A DNA stretch of 6,495 bases from Spirochaetaceae bacterium (lineage in GTDB: Bacteria > Spirochaetota > Spirochaetia > Treponematales > Breznakiellaceae), in the NCBI GenBank assembly GCA_031256815.1, contig JAIRPU010000119.1, forward strand, positions 1 to 6,495, read 5' to 3'. The notes under the pieces are model-generated. The model was given only the letters and a program-made list of their open reading frames with translations. It ran no database searches and was not told where the DNA came from. A program made the translations under genes and the position numbers. This document shows, in pieces, positions 1-5,111 of this stretch (positions within the stretch are counted from its first letter, which is position 1; every line of letters begins with the position of its first letter).

Positions 1-36
1 GCGGCGCGTAGCTGCCGGTCGGCGGCGGCGAGAAGG

Positions 37-51
37 CCGCGCGTAGCGCGG
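37..51. repeat. Small GC hairpin, copy 1
   Basis: CCGCGC, a three-base loop GTA, then GCGCGG form a perfect 6-bp stem. It is preceded by AAGG, and the whole AAGGCCGCGC module recurs at 172-190. Confidence 0.75.
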
Positions 52-111
52 CTGCCACCGGAAGCCCACGAAACCGCATTGCGGTTTCGTGGGGCGTGTG
101 CCCCCGCGCGG
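46..111. repeat. Composite repeat unit, copy 1
   Basis: This unit reads GCGCGG, then a CCGG-containing spacer, then a 12-bp perfect hairpin (CCCACGAAACCG at 65-76, CGGTTTCGTGGG at 82-93, five-base loop), then a GTGTGCCCCCGCGCGG-type tail. The same order and similar sequence occur at 3301-3378 and 3449-3524. The stem differs from the copy at 3479-3506 at its third and fourth pairs, and both differences are compensated on the opposite arm. Confidence 0.75.
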
Positions 112-160
112 CACTTCCGCGGCATGCGCTTGTGCAGGCCGCGGGCTGGCGATAAGGCCG
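103..160. repeat. Direct repeat R1 with 28-base hairpin
   Basis: This 58-base unit aligns without gaps to 195-252, at an offset of 92 bases; by eye about 49 of 58 positions match. Its core is a hairpin with arms 117-129 and 132-144 and a TT loop. The 13-bp stem has one A-G mismatch and one G-T wobble. A related hairpin lies at 3410-3437. Confidence 0.75.
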
Positions 161-175
161 GGGCCGGCAACAAGG

Positions 176-190
176 CCGCGCTAAGCGCGG
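176..190. repeat. Small GC hairpin, copy 2
   Basis: CCGCGC, loop TAA, GCGCGG: the same arms as the hairpin at 37-51 with a different loop, and again preceded by AAGG. Confidence 0.75.
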
Positions 191-194
191 TGCC

Positions 195-252
195 GCCGCG
201 GGGCACTTCCCCGGCCTGCGCTTGCGCAGGCCGGGGGCCGGCAACAAGGCCG
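195..252. repeat. Direct repeat R2 with perfect 28-base hairpin
   Basis: This is the second copy of the unit at 103-160. Its hairpin has a perfect 13-bp stem (209-221 with 224-236) and a TT loop. At the third stem pair this copy has C-G (211 with 234) where R1 has G-C (119 with 142), which is a compensated change. Confidence 0.75.
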
Positions 253-286
253 CAACGCGGATTATGCGCCGCGCAGGGCGGCCTTA
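246..286. repeat. Inverted AAGGCCGC pair at the 3' end of the molybdopterin-subunit gene
   Basis: AAGGCCGC at 246-253 is inverted at 278-285 as GCGGCCTT and could pair. The segment between them, ATTATGCGCCGC and onward, resembles 3444-3470. On the minus strand the right arm, preceded by one T, supplies the TAA stop codon of the adjacent gene. It could act as an RNA hairpin just past that gene, but no T-run follows it, so I do not call it an intrinsic terminator. Confidence 0.6.
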
Positions 287-2014
287 GCCGTTTTCCTGTG
301 CCTGACGGGCTTCGTCTTCGGTTTTTTTGTCAAAGTTTTCCTGCCGTTTCATCATTAAAATACGCCAAATATCCAATCCTATAATTGGTATTCGTTCGAC
401 ATGATAATTTATTGCCTGCGAAATTGCCTGCGCAAACGCGGCGGGCACGGCGCAAAACGGCAGTTCTTCCAGGCATGAAAGCGGAGTTGGAAGCGCGCCT
501 TCTTCATAGGCAAAATTGATATGAATTTCCGGCGTGGCGCTTACAGACATAATTTCGTAAAAAGAGCATAAAGGCGGCGTTATTTTGCCGTCTATAAATT
601 TGATTTTTTCTATTGAACTCCAGCTAATTGCGGCAAGGGTAGCGCAGCGCAAAACACGTTCCGCCTTTGATATGTTTTCCGGCCTTCCGCAGGCTATATG
701 CAGCCAAATTCCACGAAATGTGGATTCATAGTTTACACGGTCAACTTCTACTTCAACAACACACGCCGCAACCGGAAAAACATTTGCAGATTCAAACAAA
801 CTGTTATTTCTGGCGGCGCTTCCCGCGGCAAACGTCAGTCCTATTCCGCGTTGAGGGAGAATACGCTCGTCTTTTTTTAAATTCCCGCGTAAAAGTTCGT
901 ATGCCGCCCATTTTCGCCTGAAATCAGACTCTTTTGCCGCAAAAGAAAGTATGTCAAGCTCTTTTACTTTTGCGCGAAGATGATTTTTCCGCCATTCCAC
1001 ACACTCTTCCTGCAGCACATCGGCGATTTTTGATATATGCCTTTCCATTGCAAATGACGCAAGAGAGGCTCCAAAACCGGCGAAAGGGCCTGCGGGCGGA
1101 ACATTGGTCTTTATTGCGATTGTTTCTATTGTTATTTTACCTGTTTTATAGGTTTCCAAAAATGAATGTGTAATCTCTTCGATTATTTCAGAAGCGTAAA
1201 CTCCGGCCGCGCCAAAACCAATTTTTGCAAGCACATCGGTTTCTAAAATTTGCCCGTCAAAGGTAAGCAAACTTCGAATATGCACCACAGAATTAGTGCG
1301 TTTTGGCGAATAAAGATAGTCTTCTTCCCTTGTAAGCTGAAGTTTTACGGTTCTGCCTGAAATTTGCGCGGCAAGCGCCGCCAGAGAAGCTATAAGCGCC
1401 GGATACCAAATTTTACCATCCAGGTGAATCCCAAGCTCGGCGTTTTTTAGCTCTACGCAATCAATATTTATGCCCAGCACAGCGGCAACGGCCTTGCGAA
1501 GCTCCTTTGGACGCTGCGCCGCGCTTTCTATAATCACCATGCCATTTTCTATTTTTGCTATGGCCCCGTGCGGCTCGCTGTACCAATGCTCCTGAGGCCC
1601 TGTTTCGTAATGGCCTTCTACAACAAGTTCGCCTTTTGCTTTTGGAACACTGCCATACTCCGCTTCTTTGCGCGCAAAAAAATCACCCGCCTCCCATGCG
1701 TCCTCTATTGAAAATTCAGGGGTTTCTTCTTCTATTTCTATAACGCAATTTGCGGCGTATTCTTCAAGTTTTAACAAGGCCGGCCCGCATAACAGGGCTA
1801 CAGGCTCGCCTGTAAAACACACGTTATCTTTTGCAAGCACTCTGATTTGCCCGTCAAAAAGCGAATTTTCACCGGGAATATCGTCTGCTTTAACAAGAAT
1901 GAATCCATCTTCCATAGGAGGGGCAGTTATGCTTTTAAGCTTGCCGCAAGCGGCAGGAGAGCGCAAAACAAAGGCATAATATGGATTTTCAAGCTGAATA
2001 TCATCTACAAACAT
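284..2014 (-). CDS. Divergent molybdopterin-binding subunit of the xanthine dehydrogenase family
   Basis: The 576-residue product matches the large, molybdenum-cofactor-binding subunit of xanthine dehydrogenase/aldehyde oxidase-type hydroxylases, which are normally cytoplasmic and work with FAD and 2Fe-2S subunits. Visible family landmarks are FVDDIQLENPYYAFVLRSP (residues 2-20, the usual domain start), FTGEPVALL (67-75), EPHGAIA (147-153), QRPKELRKAVAAVLGI (167-182), REEDYLYSPKRT (229-240) and a C-terminal SCLEELPF (513-520), whose second glutamate (E517) aligns with the catalytic glutamate. Two cofactor-contact motifs are altered: the GGGFGGK loop reads LGIHLDGK (194-201), and the RAFRGFG motif reads GPFAGFG (309-315), without its arginine. 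It is shorter than the usual roughly 750 residues. The ATG at 2014 has a GGTGG six bases upstream and overlaps the end of the aminotransferase gene by 14 bases, so the two are probably co-transcribed and translationally coupled. No FAD or iron-sulphur subunit is in view. The fold assignment is firm; catalytic activity and substrate are uncertain. Confidence 0.85.
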   Translation of the reverse strand: MFVDDIQLENPYYAFVLRSPAACGKLKSITAPPMEDGFILVKADDIPGENSLFDGQIRVLAKDNVCFTGEPVALLCGPALLKLEEYAANCVIEIEEETPEFSIEDAWEAGDFFARKEAEYGSVPKAKGELVVEGHYETGPQEHWYSEPHGAIAKIENGMVIIESAAQRPKELRKAVAAVLGINIDCVELKNAELGIHLDGKIWYPALIASLAALAAQISGRTVKLQLTREEDYLYSPKRTNSVVHIRSLLTFDGQILETDVLAKIGFGAAGVYASEIIEEITHSFLETYKTGKITIETIAIKTNVPPAGPFAGFGASLASFAMERHISKIADVLQEECVEWRKNHLRAKVKELDILSFAAKESDFRRKWAAYELLRGNLKKDERILPQRGIGLTFAAGSAARNNSLFESANVFPVAACVVEVEVDRVNYESTFRGIWLHIACGRPENISKAERVLRCATLAAISWSSIEKIKFIDGKITPPLCSFYEIMSVSATPEIHINFAYEEGALPTPLSCLEELPFCAVPAAFAQAISQAINYHVERIPIIGLDIWRILMMKRQENFDKKTEDEARQAQENG

Positions 2015-3218
2015 CTTTTACCACCGTAATTACACGTTCAACCTGCGCGTTATTCATGCCTGGCCATATAGGCAGTGAAATTTCAGCGCTAAACGCGCGC
2101 ATTGTTTCAGGAAAATCATTTTTATCAAGGCCGTAACGCTGTTTATAGTATGGCATTATATGAAGCGGAATAAAATGCACAGAAACGCATACGCCGGCTT
2201 TTCGTAAACGGCAGCTAAACTCATCTCTTTTTCCGGCAAACGCCGTATTCAAACGAAGGGGATACAAATGACGCGCGTCTTCGCTGCAGGAGGGCGGCGT
2301 TAAAAAACGCTCGTCTTGCGAAAAGGCCGCATCGTAACGTTCCGCAATGGCGCGCCTCATTTCCAAAAGGTCAAAAACACGTTTTAACTGCGCGCGTCCT
2401 ATACAGGCCAGCAAATCGGGCATATTGTATTTGTATCCCGCTTCTTTAACTTCGTAATACCACGAAGCGCTGCCTTCGCCGCTATAACGGTTCCAAACCG
2501 GCCTGTCTATGCCGTGCAGCCGCATGGTTGCCATTCGTTCTGTATAGGACGGGTTTGAGCTTACAACCATGCCGCCTTCGCCTGTGGTTATTGTCTTTGT
2601 CGCATAAAATGAATAAACGCCCATATCTCCGGCGGTTCCCGCATAAGCGCCGCAGGCAAGCTTCGCGGGGAGGGCGTGCGCCGAATCTTCTATTACCGTA
2701 AGTTCATATTTGGCGGCAATTTGCATAATAGCGTCCATATCGCAGGGGAGGCCTCCAAAATGAACCGGAATTAATGCCTTTACGCGCCCTTTTGGCCCTT
2801 TTTGTGGGTACGCGCGCTTACCGTTTTTTAGCCTTTGCACTGTGTCTTCCAGCGCGTTTGGGTCAATCAAAAAACTGTTTTTGCAGACATCTACAAACGC
2901 GACTTCCGCGCCAAGATAACGCGCTATTTCCGCTGTAGAGGCAAAAGTTAATGAAGGGACAAGTACTATATCGCCCTGTTTTACGCCTGCCGCTTCCAGC
3001 GCAAGATGAAGTCCGCTTGTAGCCGAATTAACCGCAAGTGCTTTTAAATTCAAACCGGGCGTATTTTTTTCGAGTAAAGCGGCAAACTCTTTTTCAAAAT
3101 TTAAGGCTTCTTCGCCTGTTGTAAGCCAGCCTGAACGAAGCACACGCAAAACAGCTTCTTCTTCTTCCCTGCCAATGAATGGCCGCGCAAACGGGATACT
3201 ATCACTGTTTATCTCCAT
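2001..3218 (-). CDS. DegT/DnrJ/EryC1/StrS-family PLP-dependent sugar aminotransferase
   Basis: The 405-residue product is a full-length fold-type I aminotransferase of the family that transfers an amino group, usually from glutamate, to a nucleotide-linked keto-sugar for cell-surface polysaccharide, lipid or glycan synthesis. Landmarks in order: PFARPFIGREE and SGWLTTG near the N-terminus (9-35), VNSATSGLHLAL (63-74, cofactor phosphate region), PVHFGGLPCDMDAI (151-164), IEDSAHA (176-182; D178 would contact the PLP ring nitrogen), SFYATKTITTGEGG (203-216; K208 is the expected Schiff-base lysine), GYKYNMPDLLACIGRAQL (261-278) and HFIPLHIMPYY (348-358). The pattern resembles ArnB-type enzymes, but the substrate cannot be read from sequence, so no symbol is given. 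The ATG at 3218 has no Shine-Dalgarno sequence and lies six bases after a good -10 box, consistent with a leaderless transcript. It is the first gene of the pair with the downstream molybdopterin-subunit gene; no metabolic link between the two is evident. Confidence 0.92.
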   Translation of the reverse strand: MEINSDSIPFARPFIGREEEEAVLRVLRSGWLTTGEEALNFEKEFAALLEKNTPGLNLKALAVNSATSGLHLALEAAGVKQGDIVLVPSLTFASTAEIARYLGAEVAFVDVCKNSFLIDPNALEDTVQRLKNGKRAYPQKGPKGRVKALIPVHFGGLPCDMDAIMQIAAKYELTVIEDSAHALPAKLACGAYAGTAGDMGVYSFYATKTITTGEGGMVVSSNPSYTERMATMRLHGIDRPVWNRYSGEGSASWYYEVKEAGYKYNMPDLLACIGRAQLKRVFDLLEMRRAIAERYDAAFSQDERFLTPPSCSEDARHLYPLRLNTAFAGKRDEFSCRLRKAGVCVSVHFIPLHIMPYYKQRYGLDKNDFPETMRAFSAEISLPIWPGMNNAQVERVITVVKDVCR

Positions 3219-3224
3219 AACGCG

Positions 3225-3253
3225 ATTTTACGAAGTTTAACAACATACGTCTA
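3225..3253 (-). promoter_or_regulatory. Predicted promoter of the aminotransferase gene (leaderless)
   Basis: On the minus strand TAGACG (3253-3248) is followed, after 17 bases, by TAAAAT (3230-3225), matching 4 of 6 and 5 of 6 consensus positions. Six bases separate the -10 box from the ATG, so the expected transcription start coincides with the A of the start codon. There is no ribosome-binding site in the interval. Confidence 0.6.
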
Positions 3254-3300
3254 TGCACACACAGCGCGGGCGCGGCAAGGCCACCGGCCGACCGTTCACT

Positions 3301-3378
3301 GCGCCGCGAAGCGGGCGGCCTCAAACGGCAGCCAGCGAAACCGTACGCGGTTTAGCCGGTCGTGCGCCGCCGCGCCGC
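3301..3378. repeat. Composite repeat unit, copy A
   Basis: It aligns closely to 3449-3524 with two single-base gaps. It contains GCGGGCGGCCTCAA, a CGGCAGCC spacer, a GAAACCG hairpin with arms 3332-3343 and 3348-3359 around a TACG loop, and a CGTGCGCCGCCGCGCCGC tail. Two of the twelve stem pairs are broken here, so this copy looks decayed compared with the one at 3479-3506. Confidence 0.8.
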
Positions 3379-3409
3379 AGGATGCGGTGTGGCGGCGGCC
3401 GTCGTTATC

Positions 3410-3437
3410 CCGCGGCCTGCGCGGGCGCAGGCTGCGG
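3410..3437. repeat. 28-base hairpin module, third copy
   Basis: The arms 3410-3422 and 3425-3437 form a 13-bp stem around a two-base GG loop, with a single G-T wobble. The arm sequence CCGCGGCCTGCGC is a near match to the arms at 117-129 and 209-221; the third pair is G-C as in the first copy, not C-G as in the second. Confidence 0.75.
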
Positions 3438-3448
3438 CCGGCGATAAT

Positions 3449-3524
3449 GCGCCGCAAAGCGGCGGCCTCAACCGGCAGCCGGCGAAACCGCACGCGGTTT
3501 CGCCGGTCGTGCGCCCCGCGCCGC
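3449..3524. repeat. Composite repeat unit, copy B
   Basis: This is the best-preserved unit. It starts with a GCCGC-AAA-GCGGC hairpin (3451-3463), continues with GGCCTCAACCGGCAG, and contains a perfect 12-bp hairpin (CCGGCGAAACCG at 3479-3490, loop CACG, CGGTTTCGCCGG at 3495-3506) followed by CGTGCGCCCC. Copy A and the unit at 46-111 share the same order of parts. Confidence 0.8.
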
Positions 3525-3532
3525 GCAAGCGA

Positions 3533-3561
3533 TTGAATATGAAGCAGCACGCAGGTAAAAA
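3533..3561 (+). promoter_or_regulatory. Candidate promoter of the recQ-family gene
   Basis: TTGAAT (3533-3538), a 17-base spacer and TAAAAA (3556-3561) match 4 of 6 consensus positions each. The -35 box begins within a few bases of the end of the GC-rich block. The start site would fall near 3568, giving a leader of about 17 bases. The boxes are weak, so the call rests mainly on position and spacing. Confidence 0.4.
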
Positions 3562-3584
3562 CCTTTCTTAAAAAAGAGGTTTTT
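3557..3584 (+). promoter_or_regulatory. Inverted repeat overlapping the recQ ribosome-binding site
   Basis: AAAAACCTTT (3557-3566) can pair with AGAGGTTTTT (3575-3584), ten pairs with one G-T wobble and an eight-base loop. The right arm contains the AGAGG Shine-Dalgarno (3575-3579), five bases before the ATG at 3585. A transcript beginning upstream of 3557 could therefore mask its own ribosome-binding site; one starting near 3568 could not. The stem is AT-rich and weak, so the role is speculative. Confidence 0.4.
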
Positions 3585-5111
3585 ATGGAATTTTATGAAT
3601 TAGAAAACGAATTTGAAGATCCTGTTCAAAAAGCCGCCAAAGAGCTTTTTGGAATGAGTTATCTTTTCCCATACCAGAGATTGGTTATAGGCAATATTAT
3701 TGAAGCGGCAAAAAAAATTGATAATAACAGCGTAAATTCAGAAGATGACACTGTTGTTGAAGATGAAGACCGCTTTGCAAGCGGACGTCAAATCGTAATT
3801 CTGCCTACAGGAGCGGGAAAATCGCTTTGTTTTCAACTTCCCGCCATGATGCTGGATGGCCCAACACTGGTTATATATCCAATTCTTTCGTTAATGTCCG
3901 ACCAGGAACGCCGTCTTGCCGAAAAGAATTTTGCGCCGGTTACTCTGCGTGGAGGGCAAAGCGCTGAAGAGCGGAATATTATTTGGAAAAAACTTTCGTC
4001 TGGAGAAAGCCGTTTTATTATTTCCAATCCGGAAGTCCTGCTTACTCCAAAAGTTCTGGAAACACTGCCGAGGCTTGGAATAGCCCATATCGTTATTGAC
4101 GAAGCGCATTGTGTTAGTGAATGGGGCGAAAGTTTTAGGCCATCCTATCTTGAAATTGAAAAGATTATTAAAGCTTCGGGCGCTCCTATTGTAACCGCTT
4201 TTACAGCTACCGCTTCCGCTCTTGTGCTTGAAAAAATTGAAAAATATATTTTTGGAGGAGAGGGCGCTCATCGTATAATAGGAAATCCTAACCGCAGCAA
4301 TATTTCATACTCTGCGCGCGGCTGTATTTTACGCGATATTGCAATAAGAGATATTTTGTCCGTAAATAAAAAACCGGCGATTGTGTTTTGTTCATCACGC
4401 CCGGGCACAGAAAAACTTGCAAGATACTTGCGAAACTGCCTCGAAACAAACGAAGTGCGTTTTTACCATGCCGGGCTTGAACGGGAAGAAAAAAACAATG
4501 TGGAAAAATGGTTTTTTTCAAGCGATACAGGAACTTTGATAGCAACCTGCGCTTACGGAATGGGTGTAGATAAACCGAATATACGAACGGTTATTCACCG
4601 CGATTGTCCGCCTTCTGTAGAAGCATATTTACAGGAATCCGGCCGCGCCGGCCGTGACGGAGAGTTTTCACGGGCGTTTTTGCTTTGGGGACCGGATGAC
4701 GAGCGTGCTTTGCAACGGGCTTCTACAGAAGCCGATAAACAGAGGCTCCGTTCACTTTTTGCGTTTGCCAGAGATACAAAAAACTGCCGGCGCGAAACTC
4801 TGCTTAAACTTTTAAACTATGAAGGGGAAAGCTCAAAACCGGAAACAGAATGTTGTGATGTATGCGCCGGAAATGCAAACGCGCTGTTGCGTGAAGAACA
4901 GCCGCTTACCGAATTTTTCCGTAAAAACCAGCGCTCCTGGACTGCAGACGAAGCGGGTGAAGTGCTTGCCCGTTCAAAACTCATAAATTGGTCAAATTCG
5001 GACGCAAGAAACGCGATACAATCACTTATAAAAATGGGTAAACTATATGAACACCGTTATTTTCCATGGAAATCAAAAATAAGCGTTCTGCGCATGAAAA
5101 AAAGGATTTAA
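3585..5111 (+). CDS. RecQ-family ATP-dependent DNA helicase
   Basis: The 508-residue product is a superfamily 2 helicase expected to unwind DNA 3' to 5' in recombination and repair. Motifs in order: motif 0 LFGMSYLFPYQ (residues 21-31, Q31), Walker A LPTGAGKS (73-80), motif Ia YPILSLMSDQ (98-107), DEAH (172-175) followed by CVSEWGESFRPSY, motif III TAFTATAS (204-211), motif IV IVFCSSRPGTEKLA (266-279), YHAGL (294-298), motif V with YGMGVDKPNIRTVIH (324-338), and motif VI QESGRAGRDG (350-359). A RecQ-type zinc-binding stretch follows, with C401, C423, C424 and C427; the spacing departs from the usual C-x16-C-x2-C-x2-C. The remainder (about 435-500) could be a winged-helix remnant, and there is no HRDC domain, so it is shorter than the roughly 600-residue E. 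coli enzyme. An acidic insertion (about 46-64) separates motif 0 from Walker A. The start is fixed by AGAGG five bases upstream. It stands alone on the plus strand, and its stop overlaps that of the facing gene by four bases. Whether it is the main RecQ or an additional paralogue cannot be told from this window. Confidence 0.93.
   Translation: MEFYELENEFEDPVQKAAKELFGMSYLFPYQRLVIGNIIEAAKKIDNNSVNSEDDTVVEDEDRFASGRQIVILPTGAGKSLCFQLPAMMLDGPTLVIYPILSLMSDQERRLAEKNFAPVTLRGGQSAEERNIIWKKLSSGESRFIISNPEVLLTPKVLETLPRLGIAHIVIDEAHCVSEWGESFRPSYLEIEKIIKASGAPIVTAFTATASALVLEKIEKYIFGGEGAHRIIGNPNRSNISYSARGCILRDIAIRDILSVNKKPAIVFCSSRPGTEKLARYLRNCLETNEVRFYHAGLEREEKNNVEKWFFSSDTGTLIATCAYGMGVDKPNIRTVIHRDCPPSVEAYLQESGRAGRDGEFSRAFLLWGPDDERALQRASTEADKQRLRSLFAFARDTKNCRRETLLKLLNYEGESSKPETECCDVCAGNANALLREEQPLTEFFRKNQRSWTADEAGEVLARSKLINWSNSDARNAIQSLIKMGKLYEHRYFPWKSKISVLRMKKRI
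5108..5111. other. Overlapping convergent stop codons
   Basis: The helicase gene ends with TAA at 5109-5111 and the facing gene ends with TAA read from 5110 to 5108, inside a TTTAAA palindrome. There is no intergenic space, and I see no GC-rich stem followed by a T-run on either side, so the two transcripts probably overlap at their 3' ends. Confidence 0.85.

Larger units (their letters stand above)
1..286. repeat. GC-rich palindromic repeat block 1
   Basis: This stretch without a credible gene is extremely GC-rich compared with the AT-leaning coding DNA that follows it. It is made of short palindromes and degenerate direct repeats. In order I see a small CCGCGC/GCGCGG hairpin (37-51), a GAAACCG/CGGTTTC hairpin (65-93), a 28-base hairpin (117-144), a second small hairpin (176-190), a second 28-base hairpin (209-236), and a pair of inverted AAGGCCGC motifs (246-253 and 278-285). 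Several modules recur in the block at 3260-3530. It begins at or before the window edge and ends inside the stop codon of the adjacent minus-strand gene. I take it to be a dispersed intergenic repeat of the REP/BIME kind. Its family and any mobility are unknown, and I do not recognise it by name. Confidence 0.85.
3260..3530. repeat. GC-rich palindromic repeat block 2
   Basis: This block fills the interval between the two divergent genes at 3218 and 3585. Its composition matches block 1 at the left edge and contrasts with both flanks. It contains two copies of a composite unit (3301-3378 and 3449-3524, about 148 bases apart) separated by a 28-base hairpin module (3410-3437) of the kind seen at 117-144 and 209-236. 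Both predicted promoters lie immediately outside the block, with -35 boxes at 3248-3253 and 3533-3538, so the block acts as a spacer between divergent transcription units. Several reading frames are open only because the DNA is so GC-rich; I see no real gene here. Exact ends are approximate and I found no clear target-site duplication. Confidence 0.85.

Noticed and set aside
246..285. Intrinsic terminator for the molybdopterin-subunit gene
   Set aside because: A GC-rich inverted repeat is present but no T-run follows it on the minus strand.
79..384. Plus-strand open frame through block 1 into the molybdopterin-subunit gene
   Set aside because: It is mostly repeat DNA and then antisense to a well-supported gene; its composition is not protein-like.
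667..2029. Several plus-strand open frames opposite the molybdopterin-subunit gene
   Set aside because: All are antisense shadows of a gene with clear family motifs; none shows a domain or a good ribosome site.
3301..3524. CRISPR array
   Set aside because: Only two long degenerate units occur per block, spacing is not that of repeat-spacer units, the repeats are internally palindromic over most of their length, and no cas gene is near.
3253..3571. Open frames on both strands through the GC-rich block
   Set aside because: They consist of Arg/Ala/Gly/Pro-rich translations of repeats and palindromes, lack ribosome sites and any recognisable domain, and overlap each other. High GC content removes stop codons by chance.
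3557..3584. Bidirectional intrinsic terminator upstream of recQ
   Set aside because: The A-run/T-run arrangement resembles one, but the stem has only two or three GC pairs, no gene ends nearby on either strand, and the right arm is the recQ ribosome site.
3833..4545. Minus-strand open frames opposite the helicase gene
   Set aside because: They are shadows of the helicase reading frame, which carries every expected motif.
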